64,000 nt of DNA from Saccharothrix sp. S26 (GCF_021390395.1 NZ_JAJUWT010000008.1:1-64000); one strand, 5' to 3'. Shown: positions 24,801 to 33,705, numbered from the stretch's first letter. Notes: a model not told the origin generated them from the letters alone. Translations and numbers: made by a program.

Positions 24801-25239
24801 GGCGATCTTCAGTCCCCTCACTCGCCCGGTGCACATCTCGCGGTGGGCATTCTCGCGCCGCCACCAGCCGCGGCCGCGGCGGGGACGCGCTCCGGCACGC
24901 TGCCCCGGCCGGGTGAGCGGTACCCGCGCGGCGGGGTGGAATGGCCACGCTCGGCTCGACGACGGCGGTCGGGCGGACGGGGAGCCCTTCTGTGCCTACT
25001 CCGAAGAGGGTGTCCGGATGGGCTACATGAGTGGCCGGGGAGTCGCCGCACGGTGACGTGACGGCGGCTGCCACTCGGCCGAACGGCTCATCCGTCATCA
25101 CCACCGAGTGCTGTTGCGACCACGCTGCGTCGGATCGTGGTCAGCTTTTGCTCGTCCCGTATCAGGAGGCCCGCTCCGCGCTCCTCATCAGTGAGCCGGG
25201 ATGCGCCGGAGGAGTTGACGAGCGTGAGGAGGTCGCCGG
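24801..25239. other. Intergenic region between hydrolase and sigma factor
   Basis: ~440 bases with no convincing gene, RNA or repeat. Divergent promoters for both flanking genes must lie here, but I cannot point to clear hexamers. GAGGAGG (25223-25229) is the ribosome binding site of the sigma gene. Confidence 0.5.
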
Positions 25240-25938
25240 ATGGTGCAGCACGCATCCGTGCGAGCCGACGTCGAGGTGGGGGTCGGCGCGGTCCGCGACG
25301 ACGTGGACGTGCCCGGTCGTCCCGAGGTCAGGTTGCTCGTGGGCGGGGGCCCGCGGCAGGTGACCGCCACGTGGCTGGCCGAGGCCGAGCTGTCCGAACT
25401 GGTCGACGAGGCGCTGCTGGGCGACCCGCGCGCCATCGGCCAGCTCCTGGCGCGCATCCAACCGCTGGTGCTGCGCTACTGCCGGGCGCGGGTCGGGTCG
25501 AGGGAGCGCACCCTCGTCTCGGCCGAGGACATCGCCCAGGAGGTGTGCCTGGCCGTGGTGTCGGCGCTGGGCACCTACCGCTACGAGCCGGGCTCCTTCC
25601 TGGCCTTCGTCTACGGCATCGCCGCGCACAAGGTCGCCGACGCGCGAAGACGTGCGGTGCGCAGCCGGGCCGAGGTGGTGCCCGAGCTGCCGGACACGCC
25701 CACCCTGGAGGCCGGGCCCGAGCAGCGGGCCATGACCGGGGAACTGATCGGCCACGTCACGCAGCTGCTGCAGAAGCTGCCCGAACGGCAGCGCGAGATC
25801 CTGGTGCTCAGGATCGCGGTGGGGCTGTCGGCGGAGGAGACGGCCGCGGCCGTCGGCTCGACCGCGGGCGCGGTCCGCGTCGCGCAACACCGTGCGCTCG
25901 CCCGTATGCGCGAGATGTTCGCGGCTGTCGACGGCTGA
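25240..25938 (+). CDS. shbA: ShbA/SigD-type ECF sigma factor
   Basis: 232 aa. Region 2: GDPRAIGQLLARIQPLVLRY and SAEDIAQEVCLAVVSALGTY (~75-125), with FLAFVYGIAAHKVADARRRA (~130-150), a hallmark of the ShbA (Streptomyces) and SigD (mycobacteria) group. Region 4: ERQREILVLRIAVGLSAEET and STAGAVRVAQHRALARMREM (~175-228). ShbA drives transcription of the principal sigma factor gene hrdB in Streptomyces; SigD is involved in stringent and ribosomal regulation. GAGGAGG precedes the ATG. No anti-sigma gene adjacent. Orthology is inferred from motif similarity only. Confidence 0.8.
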   Translation: MVQHASVRADVEVGVGAVRDDVDVPGRPEVRLLVGGGPRQVTATWLAEAELSELVDEALLGDPRAIGQLLARIQPLVLRYCRARVGSRERTLVSAEDIAQEVCLAVVSALGTYRYEPGSFLAFVYGIAAHKVADARRRAVRSRAEVVPELPDTPTLEAGPEQRAMTGELIGHVTQLLQKLPERQREILVLRIAVGLSAEETAAAVGSTAGAVRVAQHRALARMREMFAAVDG

Positions 25939-25960
25939 GCCGGCCTGGCATCGTGGGGTC

Positions 25961-27064
25961 ATGGCCGCCACGCCCCCGCTCGTGCCACCGCTCGTGCCGC
26001 CGGACCCGCCGACGTCCGCCGCGGGATCGGGGCCGGGCGAGGAGCCGGTGTTCGACGTGCTGCTCTCGGGGACCGTGTTCCTGGACATCATCTTCACCGG
26101 CCTGCCGCGCCCGCCCGCGCCGGGCACCGAGGTCTGGGCCGAGGGGCTCGGCTCGTGCCCCGGCGGGATCGCGAACCTCGCCGTCGCGCTGAGCAGGCTC
26201 CAGCTGCGGACCGCGCTGTCCGCCGCGTTCGGCGAGGACGCCTACGGCGACTTCTGCTGGGAGGTCCTGTCCGAGCAGGAGGGCGTCGACCTCAGCTACT
26301 GCCGCCGCTACTACGGCTGGCACTCCCCGGTCACCGTGTCCATGGCGATGGACCGCGACCGGTCGATGGTGACGCACGGCCACCGGCCACCGGTGTCGGC
26401 CGACGAGATCCTCAACCCGCCGCCGCGCACGCGCGCGTGCTTCGTGCACGTGGGCGCGGAGGACGAGCGGTGGGTGTCGCAGGCGAAGGACCAGGGCGCG
26501 CTGCTGTTCGCCGACATCGGGTGGGACCGGACCGAGCTGTGGGCGCCCGAGCTGCTGCGCCGGCTGGAGCGCTACGACGTGTTCCTGCCCAACGACGCCG
26601 AGGCCCAGCGGTACACCCGGTCGGACACGCCCGAGCGCGCCGCGGTGGCGTTGGCCGAGCACGTGCCCGTGGTGGTGGTGACGCGAGGCGGCGGTGGCGC
26701 GGTCGCGGTCGACTCGGCCACCGGCGAGATGGTGGACGTGCCGGGCCTGAACATCGCGCCGCTGGACTCGACCGGCGCGGGTGACGTGTTCGGCGCCGGG
26801 TTCGTGCTCGGGACGTTGTCCGGGTGGCCGTTGGCGCACCGGGTGCGGTTCGCGAACCTGTGCGCGGCGCTGTCGGTGCAGCACTTCGGCGGGTCGCTGT
26901 CCGCGCCGGGGTGGGTGGACATCGCCACGTGGTGGCGGACCGTGTCACGGCGGGCGGACGACGACCTGAAGGCGTACTCGTTCCTGGACGACGTGCTGCC
27001 GGGGCACGCGGGGGTCGAGGTCCGGCGGGCCAGCGCGACGATCCGGCTGCGCGCCTCGGGGTGA
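25961..27064 (+). CDS. PfkB-family carbohydrate kinase
   Basis: 367 aa. Ribokinase-like fold: LLSGTVFLDIIFTGLPRPPA near the N-terminus, CPGGIANLAVALSRL (substrate loop, first PfkB signature, ~65-80), and the second signature DSTGAGDVFGAGFVLGTLSG (~265-285), with the catalytic Asp in GAGD. It phosphorylates a sugar or nucleoside with ATP; the family includes ribokinase, 2-keto-3-deoxygluconate kinase and adenosine kinase, and I cannot choose among them. The N-terminal 30 residues are Pro-rich and dispensable. ATG 25961 starts 22 bases after the sigma gene's stop. Confidence 0.86.
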   Translation: MAATPPLVPPLVPPDPPTSAAGSGPGEEPVFDVLLSGTVFLDIIFTGLPRPPAPGTEVWAEGLGSCPGGIANLAVALSRLQLRTALSAAFGEDAYGDFCWEVLSEQEGVDLSYCRRYYGWHSPVTVSMAMDRDRSMVTHGHRPPVSADEILNPPPRTRACFVHVGAEDERWVSQAKDQGALLFADIGWDRTELWAPELLRRLERYDVFLPNDAEAQRYTRSDTPERAAVALAEHVPVVVVTRGGGGAVAVDSATGEMVDVPGLNIAPLDSTGAGDVFGAGFVLGTLSGWPLAHRVRFANLCAALSVQHFGGSLSAPGWVDIATWWRTVSRRADDDLKAYSFLDDVLPGHAGVEVRRASATIRLRASG

Positions 27065-27400
27065 GCCGCGTCCCGGCGGCACGCCACGCGGATCACTCGA
27101 TCGTGAGCTTGCCGCCGGCGAACACCTGTTCGATCATGGACGGGTCGCCGTTCGACCGCCCGGGTGGCCGGTCGCGGCCGCCGGCCGGGCGTGAGGCTGA
27201 TCACCTCGCCGTGCCCGTGGCGCTGCGCCGTCCGGCCGAGCGGGGTTTGACCACGGCCTCCGGCGGGCAGGAGTAACTTCGACAACCGTCGCCGGGGATC
27301 GCGCCGAAAACTTCTGCTCGTCGGGGAGCAACCCGCGGTGGTCTTCGTGCGACTTAGTCAGTGGGGGTTCCCGCGGGTCTCGGAAGGGGTTGCTGGTTCA
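27065..27400. other. Intergenic region before the second class A PBP
   Basis: ~336 bases with no complete gene. The minus strand ~27097-27142 encodes MIEQVFAGGKLTIE-stop, perhaps the tail of a lost gene, but too short to support. A ribosome binding site GGAAGGGG (27382-27389) precedes the PBP start. Confidence 0.4.
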
Positions 27401-29521
27401 GTGTTCGCCGCGCGCGCGACAGGTCTGGTCAAGTTGGTGGGGTTGTGCCTGATGGCGGGGGTGCTCGTCGCGGCGGTGCTGTTCCCGGTGGTCGGCGGCC
27501 TCGGGCTGGCGTCCAACCGCGCCGCGGACACGGTGGACCAGACCTCGGGTGAGCTGACCAAGGCCGAGCTGCCGCTGGTGACCACGGTGCTGGACATGCA
27601 CGGCCAGCCGATCGCCTACCTCTACGACCAGTACCGCGTGCCCGTGCCGTCCGAGGGCATCGCGGACACCATGAAGGCCGCGATCATCGCGATCGAGGAC
27701 AAGCGGTTCTTCGAGCACAAGGGCGTCGACTGGCAGGGCATCGCCCGCGCCGCCGCGAAGGCGGGCGTCGACGGCGAGACCAGCCAGGGCGCCTCGACGC
27801 TGACCCAGCAGTACGTGAAGAACTACCTCGCCTTCGTGGTCGGCAAGGGCTCCGAGGAGGCCTACGAGAAGGCGACCGAGGTGACGTTGGGCCGCAAGAT
27901 CAGCGAGGCCCGGATCGCCACCCAGCTCGAGCAGAAGATGAGCAAGGACGAGATCCTCACCGCCTACCTCAACGTCGTCCCCTTCGGCAACGGCGCGTTC
28001 GGCGTCGGCGCGGCGGCCCGCACCTACTTCGACACCACCCCGGACAAGCTGACCGTGCCGCAGGCCGCGATGCTCGCCGGCCTGGTCAACGAGCCGAGCA
28101 GGCTCAACCCCGGCTCCGACGTGGACGCCGCGATCAAGCGCCGCAACACCGTGATCGACCGGATGCGCGACAACGGCGCGTTCGGTCCCGACGCGAAGGT
28201 CGCCGAGGAGAAGGCCGCCGAGTACAAGGCGACCGACATCGGCGTCGTGCCCGACCTGAAGCTGCTGCCCAACGGCTGCGTCGGCGCGGGTGACGGCCCG
28301 GTCTACGGCTTCTTCTGCCGCTACCTGGTCGACTACCTGGAGAAGGCGGGCCTGCCGACCGAGGAGCTGCTGCGCGGCGGGTACACGATCACCACCACGA
28401 TGGACCCGGTCGCCACGCGCGCGGCCAAGGAGTCCGCGATGCAGCAGGTGCCCAAGACCCAGCCGGGCGTGGCCAACGCGATGGCCGTGGTGCAGCCGGG
28501 CCCGGACAAGCACCGGGTGCGCGCGCTGGCCGCCAACCGCGACTTCGGCAACAACGCCGACGCCGGGCAGAGCGCGTACTCGATCCCGGCCGAGGTGACC
28601 AAGTTCGGCGCGGGCTCGATCTACAAGGTGTTCACCGCCGCGGCGGCGCTGGAGCGCAACGTCACCGGCATCGACAAGCCGATCGACGTGCCGAAGACCT
28701 ACACCTCGAAGGTCTACAAGGACGGCAACAAGCCCTACACGGTCAAGAACGCGGGCGAGTACAAGGAGAAGATGACCTTGACCGAGGCGCTGGCCCAGTC
28801 GCCGAACACCGCGTTCATCATCCTGGAGGAGCAGGCCGGGCTGAACAACGTGGTCGACATGGCCTACCGGCTGGGCCTGCGCGAGTCGATGCAGGGCGTG
28901 GACTGGAAGGGCGACCCGCTCAAGGCCGACGGCTCCAACGGGCCGTCCCAGGGCGACGTCTACAAGCGGGACAACAGCGGCTCGTTCACCCTCGGCGCGG
29001 GCCCGACCAGCGTGCTGGAGCTGTCCAACGTCGCGGCTACGATCATGAGCGGCGGCAAGTGGTGCCCGCCGACGCCGGTGGAGAAGATCGTGGACCGCAA
29101 CGGCCGACCGGTGCAGCTCAAGGAAGCGGCGTGCGACCAGGCCGTCGCGCCCGACGTGGCGAACGCGCTGGCCACCGCGATGAGCGCGGACGTCAAGCCC
29201 AACGGCACGGCGGCGCAGGCGGCGTCGAACGCGGGCTGGAACTGGCCCATGATCGGCAAGACCGGCACCACCGAGAACCACTGGTCGGTGGCCTTCATGG
29301 GCGCCACGCCGCAGTACGCCGGTGCGGTCATGACGTTCACCGATGGGGTGGCTCCGCAGGTGATCTGCAACAGCACCCCGCCGAGGCTGTGCGGCACCAA
29401 CGACGCGGCCGGTGTTTTCGGTGGTCAGGTGGCTGCGCCGACCTGGTTCAACGCGATGAAGGTGATCCACGAGGGCCAGGAACCGGCCAACCTGCCGCCG
29501 GTCAACCCGAAGTACCGGTAG
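27401..29521 (+). CDS. Class A penicillin-binding protein (second paralogue)
   Basis: 706 aa. Same design as the PBP at 18776-20908: anchor (LVKLVGLCLMAGVLVAAVLF), GT51 domain (EDKRFFEHKGVDWQG; GASTLTQQYVKN; LNVVPFG), transpeptidase with SIYK (~405), SPN (QSPNTAF) and KTGTTENHW. The two differ in the loop before the SPN region and in the C-terminal tail. GTG 27401 lies 11 bases after GGAAGGGG and aligns with the paralogue's start; upstream in-frame codons have no counterpart. It builds peptidoglycan at the membrane's outer face. Placement with GH25, DivIVA-like and M23 genes suggests a wall-remodelling neighbourhood. Confidence 0.92.
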   Translation: MFAARATGLVKLVGLCLMAGVLVAAVLFPVVGGLGLASNRAADTVDQTSGELTKAELPLVTTVLDMHGQPIAYLYDQYRVPVPSEGIADTMKAAIIAIEDKRFFEHKGVDWQGIARAAAKAGVDGETSQGASTLTQQYVKNYLAFVVGKGSEEAYEKATEVTLGRKISEARIATQLEQKMSKDEILTAYLNVVPFGNGAFGVGAAARTYFDTTPDKLTVPQAAMLAGLVNEPSRLNPGSDVDAAIKRRNTVIDRMRDNGAFGPDAKVAEEKAAEYKATDIGVVPDLKLLPNGCVGAGDGPVYGFFCRYLVDYLEKAGLPTEELLRGGYTITTTMDPVATRAAKESAMQQVPKTQPGVANAMAVVQPGPDKHRVRALAANRDFGNNADAGQSAYSIPAEVTKFGAGSIYKVFTAAAALERNVTGIDKPIDVPKTYTSKVYKDGNKPYTVKNAGEYKEKMTLTEALAQSPNTAFIILEEQAGLNNVVDMAYRLGLRESMQGVDWKGDPLKADGSNGPSQGDVYKRDNSGSFTLGAGPTSVLELSNVAATIMSGGKWCPPTPVEKIVDRNGRPVQLKEAACDQAVAPDVANALATAMSADVKPNGTAAQAASNAGWNWPMIGKTGTTENHWSVAFMGATPQYAGAVMTFTDGVAPQVICNSTPPRLCGTNDAAGVFGGQVAAPTWFNAMKVIHEGQEPANLPPVNPKYR

Positions 29522-29561
29522 TCGACCTTCGTCACGGGTTACGTCAGCCCGCAAGTGGCCT

Positions 29562-29589
29562 TTGACCTGGGCTTTTATAACGACAGGAT
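29562..29589 (+). promoter_or_regulatory. Candidate promoter of the M23 peptidase transcript
   Basis: TTGACC (29562-29567), 16-base spacer, CAGGAT (29584-29589). A start near 29596 gives a 5' leader of ~235 bases, unusually long. Confidence 0.5.
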
Positions 29590-29595
29590 GCGGAA

Positions 29596-29831
29596 CTCAG
29601 AAGTACTCGAACACGCTGTGTGACGATCAGTGGGTTATCTCACCAAAAAGCACTAGTCGCAGTGCTGAGGCTTGCCTCTTCTTGTTACATCGGGTTACGG
29701 TCCCGGCCGCATGTCACGGTTCGGTCACCTTAGGGACACGGCGGCGCTCCCCGAAAGCTCCGCCAGCCTGGATCCCCCGCCAGGTGTCCTGGTGGCCGGG
29801 CCGTGCTCCCCGAATGCAGGAAGGCACTACC
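29596..29831 (+). ncRNA. Long structured 5' leader of the M23 gene; possible ydaO (c-di-AMP) riboswitch
   Basis: In actinomycetes, M23 and Rpf wall hydrolases are typical targets of ydaO riboswitches, which respond to cyclic di-AMP. The segment CCCGAAAGCTCCGCCAGCC (29747 onward) loosely resembles the conserved 3' core CCGAA..CCG.CAGC of ydaO. The match is partial and I could not fold the full pseudoknot, so this is a hypothesis. The leader has no other gene; TTG 29832 is preceded by AGGAAGG. Confidence 0.35.
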
Positions 29832-30740
29832 TTGGCACGGCACACGAAAGGCCGCGGGCGACGCGCGTTCACCGCGCCCCGCACCCAGTCCGGCACCCGT
29901 TCCCACCGCGCGGAGTGCGACCGCAAGCCCGTGAGCGGCCGGGTCGCGGCCGCGGTGGTCGCCGCGGGCGCCCTCGCCACCGGTGTGGGCGCCGCCGGCG
30001 GTCTCGACACCGGCGAGACGCGCTTCCTCCCCGTCGCCGCGGGCTCCGACCTGGCGGCCGCGCTGGTGCACACCTCGGCGCCGAGCTCGCCCGAGATCCG
30101 CACGGTCCACGCCGTCGAGCCCGCGTTCGAGGCGGCCAAGCTGATGCGCTCCGAGGGGCTGCTCGTCCGGCAGCACGTCGACCAGGCGATCCGCCACGCG
30201 TCCGAGGGCTACACCGCCCGGCAGGCCGAGCTGAAGCGCCAGCAGGACGCCGCGGCCGCCGAGCGGGCCCGCGTGGACGCCGAGAACGCCCGGATCGCCG
30301 CGGAGCAGGCCCGCGTCGCCGAGCAGAAGGCCGCCGAGGAGGCCGCGAAGCGCCCGAAGGTCGTCAAGCCCGCCGAGGGCCAGTTCACCTCCGGCTTCGG
30401 CGCCCGCTGGGGCACCAGCCACTACGGCGTGGACATCGCGAACTCCATCGGCACCCCGATCCTGTCCGCGATGGACGGCGTCGTGGTCGAGGCGGGCCCG
30501 GCGTCGGGCTTCGGCCTGTGGGTGCGCGTGCAGCACAACGACGGCACGATCACGATCTACGGCCACGTCAACGAGACGCTCGTGTCCGCGGGCCAGCAGG
30601 TCCACGCGGGCCAGCAGATCGCCACCATGGGCAACCGCGGCCAGTCCACCGGCCCGCACCTGCACTTCGAGGTGTGGCTCAACGGCTCGCAGAAGATCGA
30701 CCCGGTCGGCTGGCTGGGCGAGCGGGGCATCACGCTCTGA
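29832..30740 (+). CDS. M23-family (lysostaphin-type) zinc endopeptidase
   Basis: 302 aa. N-terminal positively charged segment and export signal ending in VAAAVVAAGALATGVGAAGG (~40-60), a coiled-coil region (~95-180: QAELKRQQDAAAAERARVDA), then the M23 domain (~185-302) with Zn ligands HxxxD (SHYGVDIAN) and HLH (GPHLHFEV). It cuts peptide cross-bridges in peptidoglycan. TTG 29832 is chosen after AGGAAGG; upstream in-frame codons overlap the leader RNA. The paired coiled coil plus M23 layout resembles EnvC/NlpD-type hydrolases or activators; the catalytic ligands look intact. Confidence 0.9.
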   Translation: MARHTKGRGRRAFTAPRTQSGTRSHRAECDRKPVSGRVAAAVVAAGALATGVGAAGGLDTGETRFLPVAAGSDLAAALVHTSAPSSPEIRTVHAVEPAFEAAKLMRSEGLLVRQHVDQAIRHASEGYTARQAELKRQQDAAAAERARVDAENARIAAEQARVAEQKAAEEAAKRPKVVKPAEGQFTSGFGARWGTSHYGVDIANSIGTPILSAMDGVVVEAGPASGFGLWVRVQHNDGTITIYGHVNETLVSAGQQVHAGQQIATMGNRGQSTGPHLHFEVWLNGSQKIDPVGWLGERGITL

Positions 30741-30758
30741 GCTGACGGTCCGACTCCC

Positions 30759-30800
30759 CCGTACTGCCCCGCCGGGCGCACTTCCGGCGGGGCAGTACGG
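30759..30800 (+). terminator. Terminator of the M23 gene
   Basis: Perfect 17-bp stem (CCGTACTGCCCCGCCGG and complement) with an 8-base loop, 19 bases after the M23 stop. Confidence 0.88.
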
Positions 30801-30881
30801 CACTTCGGAGGGGGTCGCACACCCCGGTTACCCCCGTCGCGGGCGGTTCACACATCTCGGGCACGTTCTCCGCGACCGGCA

Positions 30882-30897
30882 TACCGACTGGTCGGTA
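30882..30897. promoter_or_regulatory. TetR-type palindromic operator
   Basis: TACCGACTGGTCGGTA: perfect 7-bp arms around a TG centre. It lies 42 bases before the LLM gene, in the promoter zone of the LLM-TetR pair; such ACCGACyrGTCGGT palindromes are bound by TetR-family regulators in actinomycetes, so autoregulation by the TetR gene at 31892 is likely. Confidence 0.75.
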
Positions 30898-30938
30898 CCT
30901 GAGGTACGGTGGCGGCCGGAGACCTTCGGGAGGCGAAC

Positions 30939-31889
30939 GTGGCTCGTTGGGGAATCACCCTGCCGCTGACCGGCGTGCCGGTGCTCGACCACCGCGCGCT
31001 GGTGGCCGAACTGGCCGACCTCGGCTACACCGACGTCTGGTCGGCCGAGACCGCGGGCACGGACGCGTTCACGCCGCTGGCGCTGGCCGCCCAGTGGTCC
31101 GACCGCGTCCGCCTGGGCACGGCCATCGCCCCCGTCTACACGCGCGGCCCGGCGACGCTGGCCATGACCGCCGCCACCCTGGCCGAGGTGTCCGGCGGAC
31201 GGTTCGTGCTGGGCATCGGGTCGTCCTCGCCCGCGATCGTCGAGCGGTGGAACGGCGTGCCGTTCCACGAGCCGTTCAAGCGCACCCGGGACACGCTGCG
31301 GTTCCTCAAGGCGGCCCTGGCGGGCGAGAAGGTGTCCGAGGAGTACGAGACGTTCCGCGTGCGCGGCTTCAAGCTGGAGCGCGCGCCGCGCCACCCGGTG
31401 CCGATCATGCTCGCCGCCCTGCGCCCCGGCATGCTGCGGCTGGCCGGGCGCGAGGCCGACGGGGCCATCACCAACTGGCTCGGCGCCGACGACGTGCCCA
31501 AGGTGCGCGCCGAGATGGCCGGCGGCGAGCTGGCCGCCCGGATCTTCGTGTGCCCGACCGAGGACGCCGACGCGGCCCGCGCGCTGGGCCGGATGCTGAT
31601 CAGCACCTACCTCACCGTGCCCGCGTACGCGGCCTTCCACGACTGGCTCGGCCGCGGCGAGGCGTTGCGCCCGATGCACGAGGCGTGGGCGTCCGGCGAC
31701 CGGCGCGGCGCGGGCGCGCTCATCCCGGACGAGGTGGTGGACGCGCTGATCGTGCACGGCGGCGTGGACGAGTGCCGCGCGCACGTGGCGAAGTACGCCG
31801 CCAACGGCGTCGACACGCCCGTCATCGCCCTGCTGCCCACCGGCGCGGACCAGCTCGACCTGGTGCGCGCGCTCGCGCCAGGGGCCTGA
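30939..31889 (+). CDS. LLM-class F420-dependent oxidoreductase
   Basis: 316 aa bacterial-luciferase-like TIM barrel. Motifs: WGITLPLTGVPVLDHRALVA, YTDVWSAETAGTDAFTPLAL, VRLGTAIAPVYTRGPATLAM, GRFVLGIGSSSPAIVERWNG, all typical of F420-binding members in Mycobacteriales and Pseudonocardiales. It probably reduces or oxidises a hydrophobic substrate using F420; substrate unknown. GTG 30939 follows GGGAGG. A TetR gene starts 2 bases after its stop, so the regulator and enzyme are one transcript, probably controlled by the operator at 30882. Confidence 0.87.
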   Translation: MARWGITLPLTGVPVLDHRALVAELADLGYTDVWSAETAGTDAFTPLALAAQWSDRVRLGTAIAPVYTRGPATLAMTAATLAEVSGGRFVLGIGSSSPAIVERWNGVPFHEPFKRTRDTLRFLKAALAGEKVSEEYETFRVRGFKLERAPRHPVPIMLAALRPGMLRLAGREADGAITNWLGADDVPKVRAEMAGGELAARIFVCPTEDADAARALGRMLISTYLTVPAYAAFHDWLGRGEALRPMHEAWASGDRRGAGALIPDEVVDALIVHGGVDECRAHVAKYAANGVDTPVIALLPTGADQLDLVRALAPGA

Positions 31890-31891
31890 CC

Positions 31892-32476
31892 GTGGCGCGG
31901 CGGACCGGGGCGACGCCCGAGCGGATCGTGGGCGCGGCCGTGCGGTTGTTCGCCGCGAAGGGGTTCGACGCCACGACGGTGCAGGAGGTCGTCGAGGCCG
32001 CCTCGGTCACCAAGGGCGCGCTCTACCACTACTTCGGGTCCAAGGACGACCTGCTGTTCGAGATCTACCGGTCGTTGATCGGGCGGCAGATGGCCGACCT
32101 CGACGGGATCGTGGCGGCCGGGCTGGACGCGGCCACCACGGTGCGGCGGATCGTGGTCAGCCTGGTCGAGACGACCGCGGCGAGCGTGGACGAGACCGCG
32201 GTGTTCGTGCGCGAGATGCACCGGCTCGACGCGGACCGGATGGCGAGCTTCCGGGCCGAGCGGCGGCGCTACCACGAGACGTTCCGGTCCGTGGTCGAGC
32301 AGGCGCAGCGCGACGGCCGGTTCAGCTCCGCCGTGCCCGCCGACACGGTCGTGCTGATCGCGCTGGGCGTGGTGAACCAGCTGCCCACCTGGTACCGGCC
32401 GGACGGCCCGAAGTCGCCCGCCCGGCTCGGCGGCGAGATCGCCGACTTCGTCCTGGCCGGGCTGCGGCCCGCGTAG
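31892..32476 (+). CDS. TetR/AcrR-family transcriptional regulator
   Basis: 194 aa. N-terminal HTH: ERIVGAAVRLFAAKGFDATT, VQEVVEAASVTKGALYHYFG (~residues 9-50), SKDDLLFEIYRSLIG. The C-terminal ligand domain is TetR_C-like (RRIVVSLVETTAASVDETAV). GTG 31892 lies 2 bases after the LLM stop. Probably binds the palindrome at 30882-30897 and is released by a substrate of the LLM enzyme. Similar regulators (KstR2/FadR-like) sense acyl-CoA thioesters; this is not demonstrated here. Confidence 0.92.
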   Translation: MARRTGATPERIVGAAVRLFAAKGFDATTVQEVVEAASVTKGALYHYFGSKDDLLFEIYRSLIGRQMADLDGIVAAGLDAATTVRRIVVSLVETTAASVDETAVFVREMHRLDADRMASFRAERRRYHETFRSVVEQAQRDGRFSSAVPADTVVLIALGVVNQLPTWYRPDGPKSPARLGGEIADFVLAGLRPA

Positions 32477-32772
32477 GCCGTCAGGCGGCGCGGTCGGCGC
32501 TGGGTCCGGGTCGAGCTCCGATGATGTCGATCACGGTCGGTCGGTGCCGACGACGAGCGGCGGACGGGTGGTCCACACCGACCGCGGTGGCCATCTCGCC
32601 ACCGCCGACCCACAGCAACGGGTGGTCGACGTCGTGCGGGCGTGCCGTCCTGTGTGAAGGCGGGAGGCCGCTCGCCGGCCCTCCGCACGGTGTCGATCAC
32701 GTCGCACCGGGTGCTCGCGCCGAGGCGACCGTGCGGATCTCGCTAGTCTCGTACCAGGCCGGGAGGTGTGAG
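32477..32772. other. Interval with a possible gene remnant before the LacI gene
   Basis: About 296 bases. Plus-strand codons ~32549-32657 read VVHTDRGGHLATADPQQRVV and on to a stop, reminiscent of the C-terminus of an alpha/beta hydrolase, with no start or upstream body. TAGTCT (32744-32749) is a plausible -10 for the LacI gene. Confidence 0.3.
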
Positions 32773-33705
32773 TTGACGAGCATGTCCGACGTCGCGCGGG
32801 CCGCCGGGGTGTCCGCGGCGACGGTGTCGCGGGCGCTGCGCGGCGAGCCCGGCGTGTCCGAGGCGACCCGCCGGTACGTCACCGAGGTCGCCAAGCGCAT
32901 GCGGTACGCGATCGCCCGGGACGCGTCCAGCCTCGCCGGCGGCCGCCGCTACGCGGTCGCGGTCCTCACCGCCGACGTGGGCCGCGGCGACCTGCTCGCG
33001 GGCGCGGAGGGCGCGTTGCGGCAGGCCGGGTACGACGTGCTGCTCTACGTGCTGCGCGACGCCGACGCGCGCAAGCGGTTCTTCGAGGACCTGCCGCTGG
33101 CCCGCCGCGTGGACGGGGTGCTCGCCCTGGCGGTCAACCTCACCGAGGCCGAGGACGCCGCGCTGGCTGGCCTAGACGTGCCCGTGGTCGCGGTGTGGGA
33201 CGACGACCTGCGCGCGGCGCTGCGGCTGGCCGTCGGCCACCTCACCGAGCTGGAGCACCGGGAGGTGGCGCTGGTGCTGGCGGGCGACATCGACGAGTCC
33301 TACGACGAGGTGCTGGTCGGCGAGGGCCTGTCGGTCCGTCCGGAGTGGACCCTGTGGTCGTCCTCCACGGTCGCGGGTGGGGAGCAGGTGGTGGACGCGC
33401 TGCTCGACGGCGAGCGCCTGCCGTCCGCGGTGATCAGCACGAGCGGCGAGGTGGCGCTGGGCGTGTTCCTGCGGCTGCGCCGCGACGGCCGCGACGTGCC
33501 CGGCGACGTGTCGATCGTCAGCCTGGAGGGCACGGACCTGGCCCGCGCCGTCGGCATGACCGCCGTGGAGGGGGCGTGGCGCGAACGCGGCGAGCACGCG
33601 GTGGACGTGCTGCTGGCCCGCCTGCGCGGCGAGGAGGACGAGACCGAGCCGCCGTCGGTGCAGCTCGTCGTGCGCGAGTCGACCGGTCGGCGGACCGCCC
33701 GCTGA
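32773..33705 (+). CDS. LacI-family transcriptional regulator
   Basis: 310 aa. N-terminal HTH: SDVARAAGVSAATVSRALRG then EATRRYVTEVAKRMRY (~residues 4-45), hinge, and periplasmic-binding-protein-like sensor (AVLTADVGRGDLLAGAEGAL; SAVISTSGEVALGVFLRLRR; VSIVSLEGTDLA). TTG 32773 lies 6 bases after GGGAGG; ATG 32782 is an alternative. It stands 64 bases ahead of malQ in the same direction, so it is probably the maltodextrin or alpha-glucan repressor (MalR-like) of the trehalose block. The palindrome GGTTATTAACC at 33734-33744 in the gap is a possible site but not a classic LacI operator. Confidence 0.88.
   Translation: MTSMSDVARAAGVSAATVSRALRGEPGVSEATRRYVTEVAKRMRYAIARDASSLAGGRRYAVAVLTADVGRGDLLAGAEGALRQAGYDVLLYVLRDADARKRFFEDLPLARRVDGVLALAVNLTEAEDAALAGLDVPVVAVWDDDLRAALRLAVGHLTELEHREVALVLAGDIDESYDEVLVGEGLSVRPEWTLWSSSTVAGGEQVVDALLDGERLPSAVISTSGEVALGVFLRLRRDGRDVPGDVSIVSLEGTDLARAVGMTAVEGAWRERGEHAVDVLLARLRGEEDETEPPSVQLVVRESTGRRTAR

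Noticed and set aside
27097..27142. 14-codon frame ending FAGGKLTIE before the second PBP
   Set aside because: Too short and without start context or family to be called a gene; noted only as a possible remnant.
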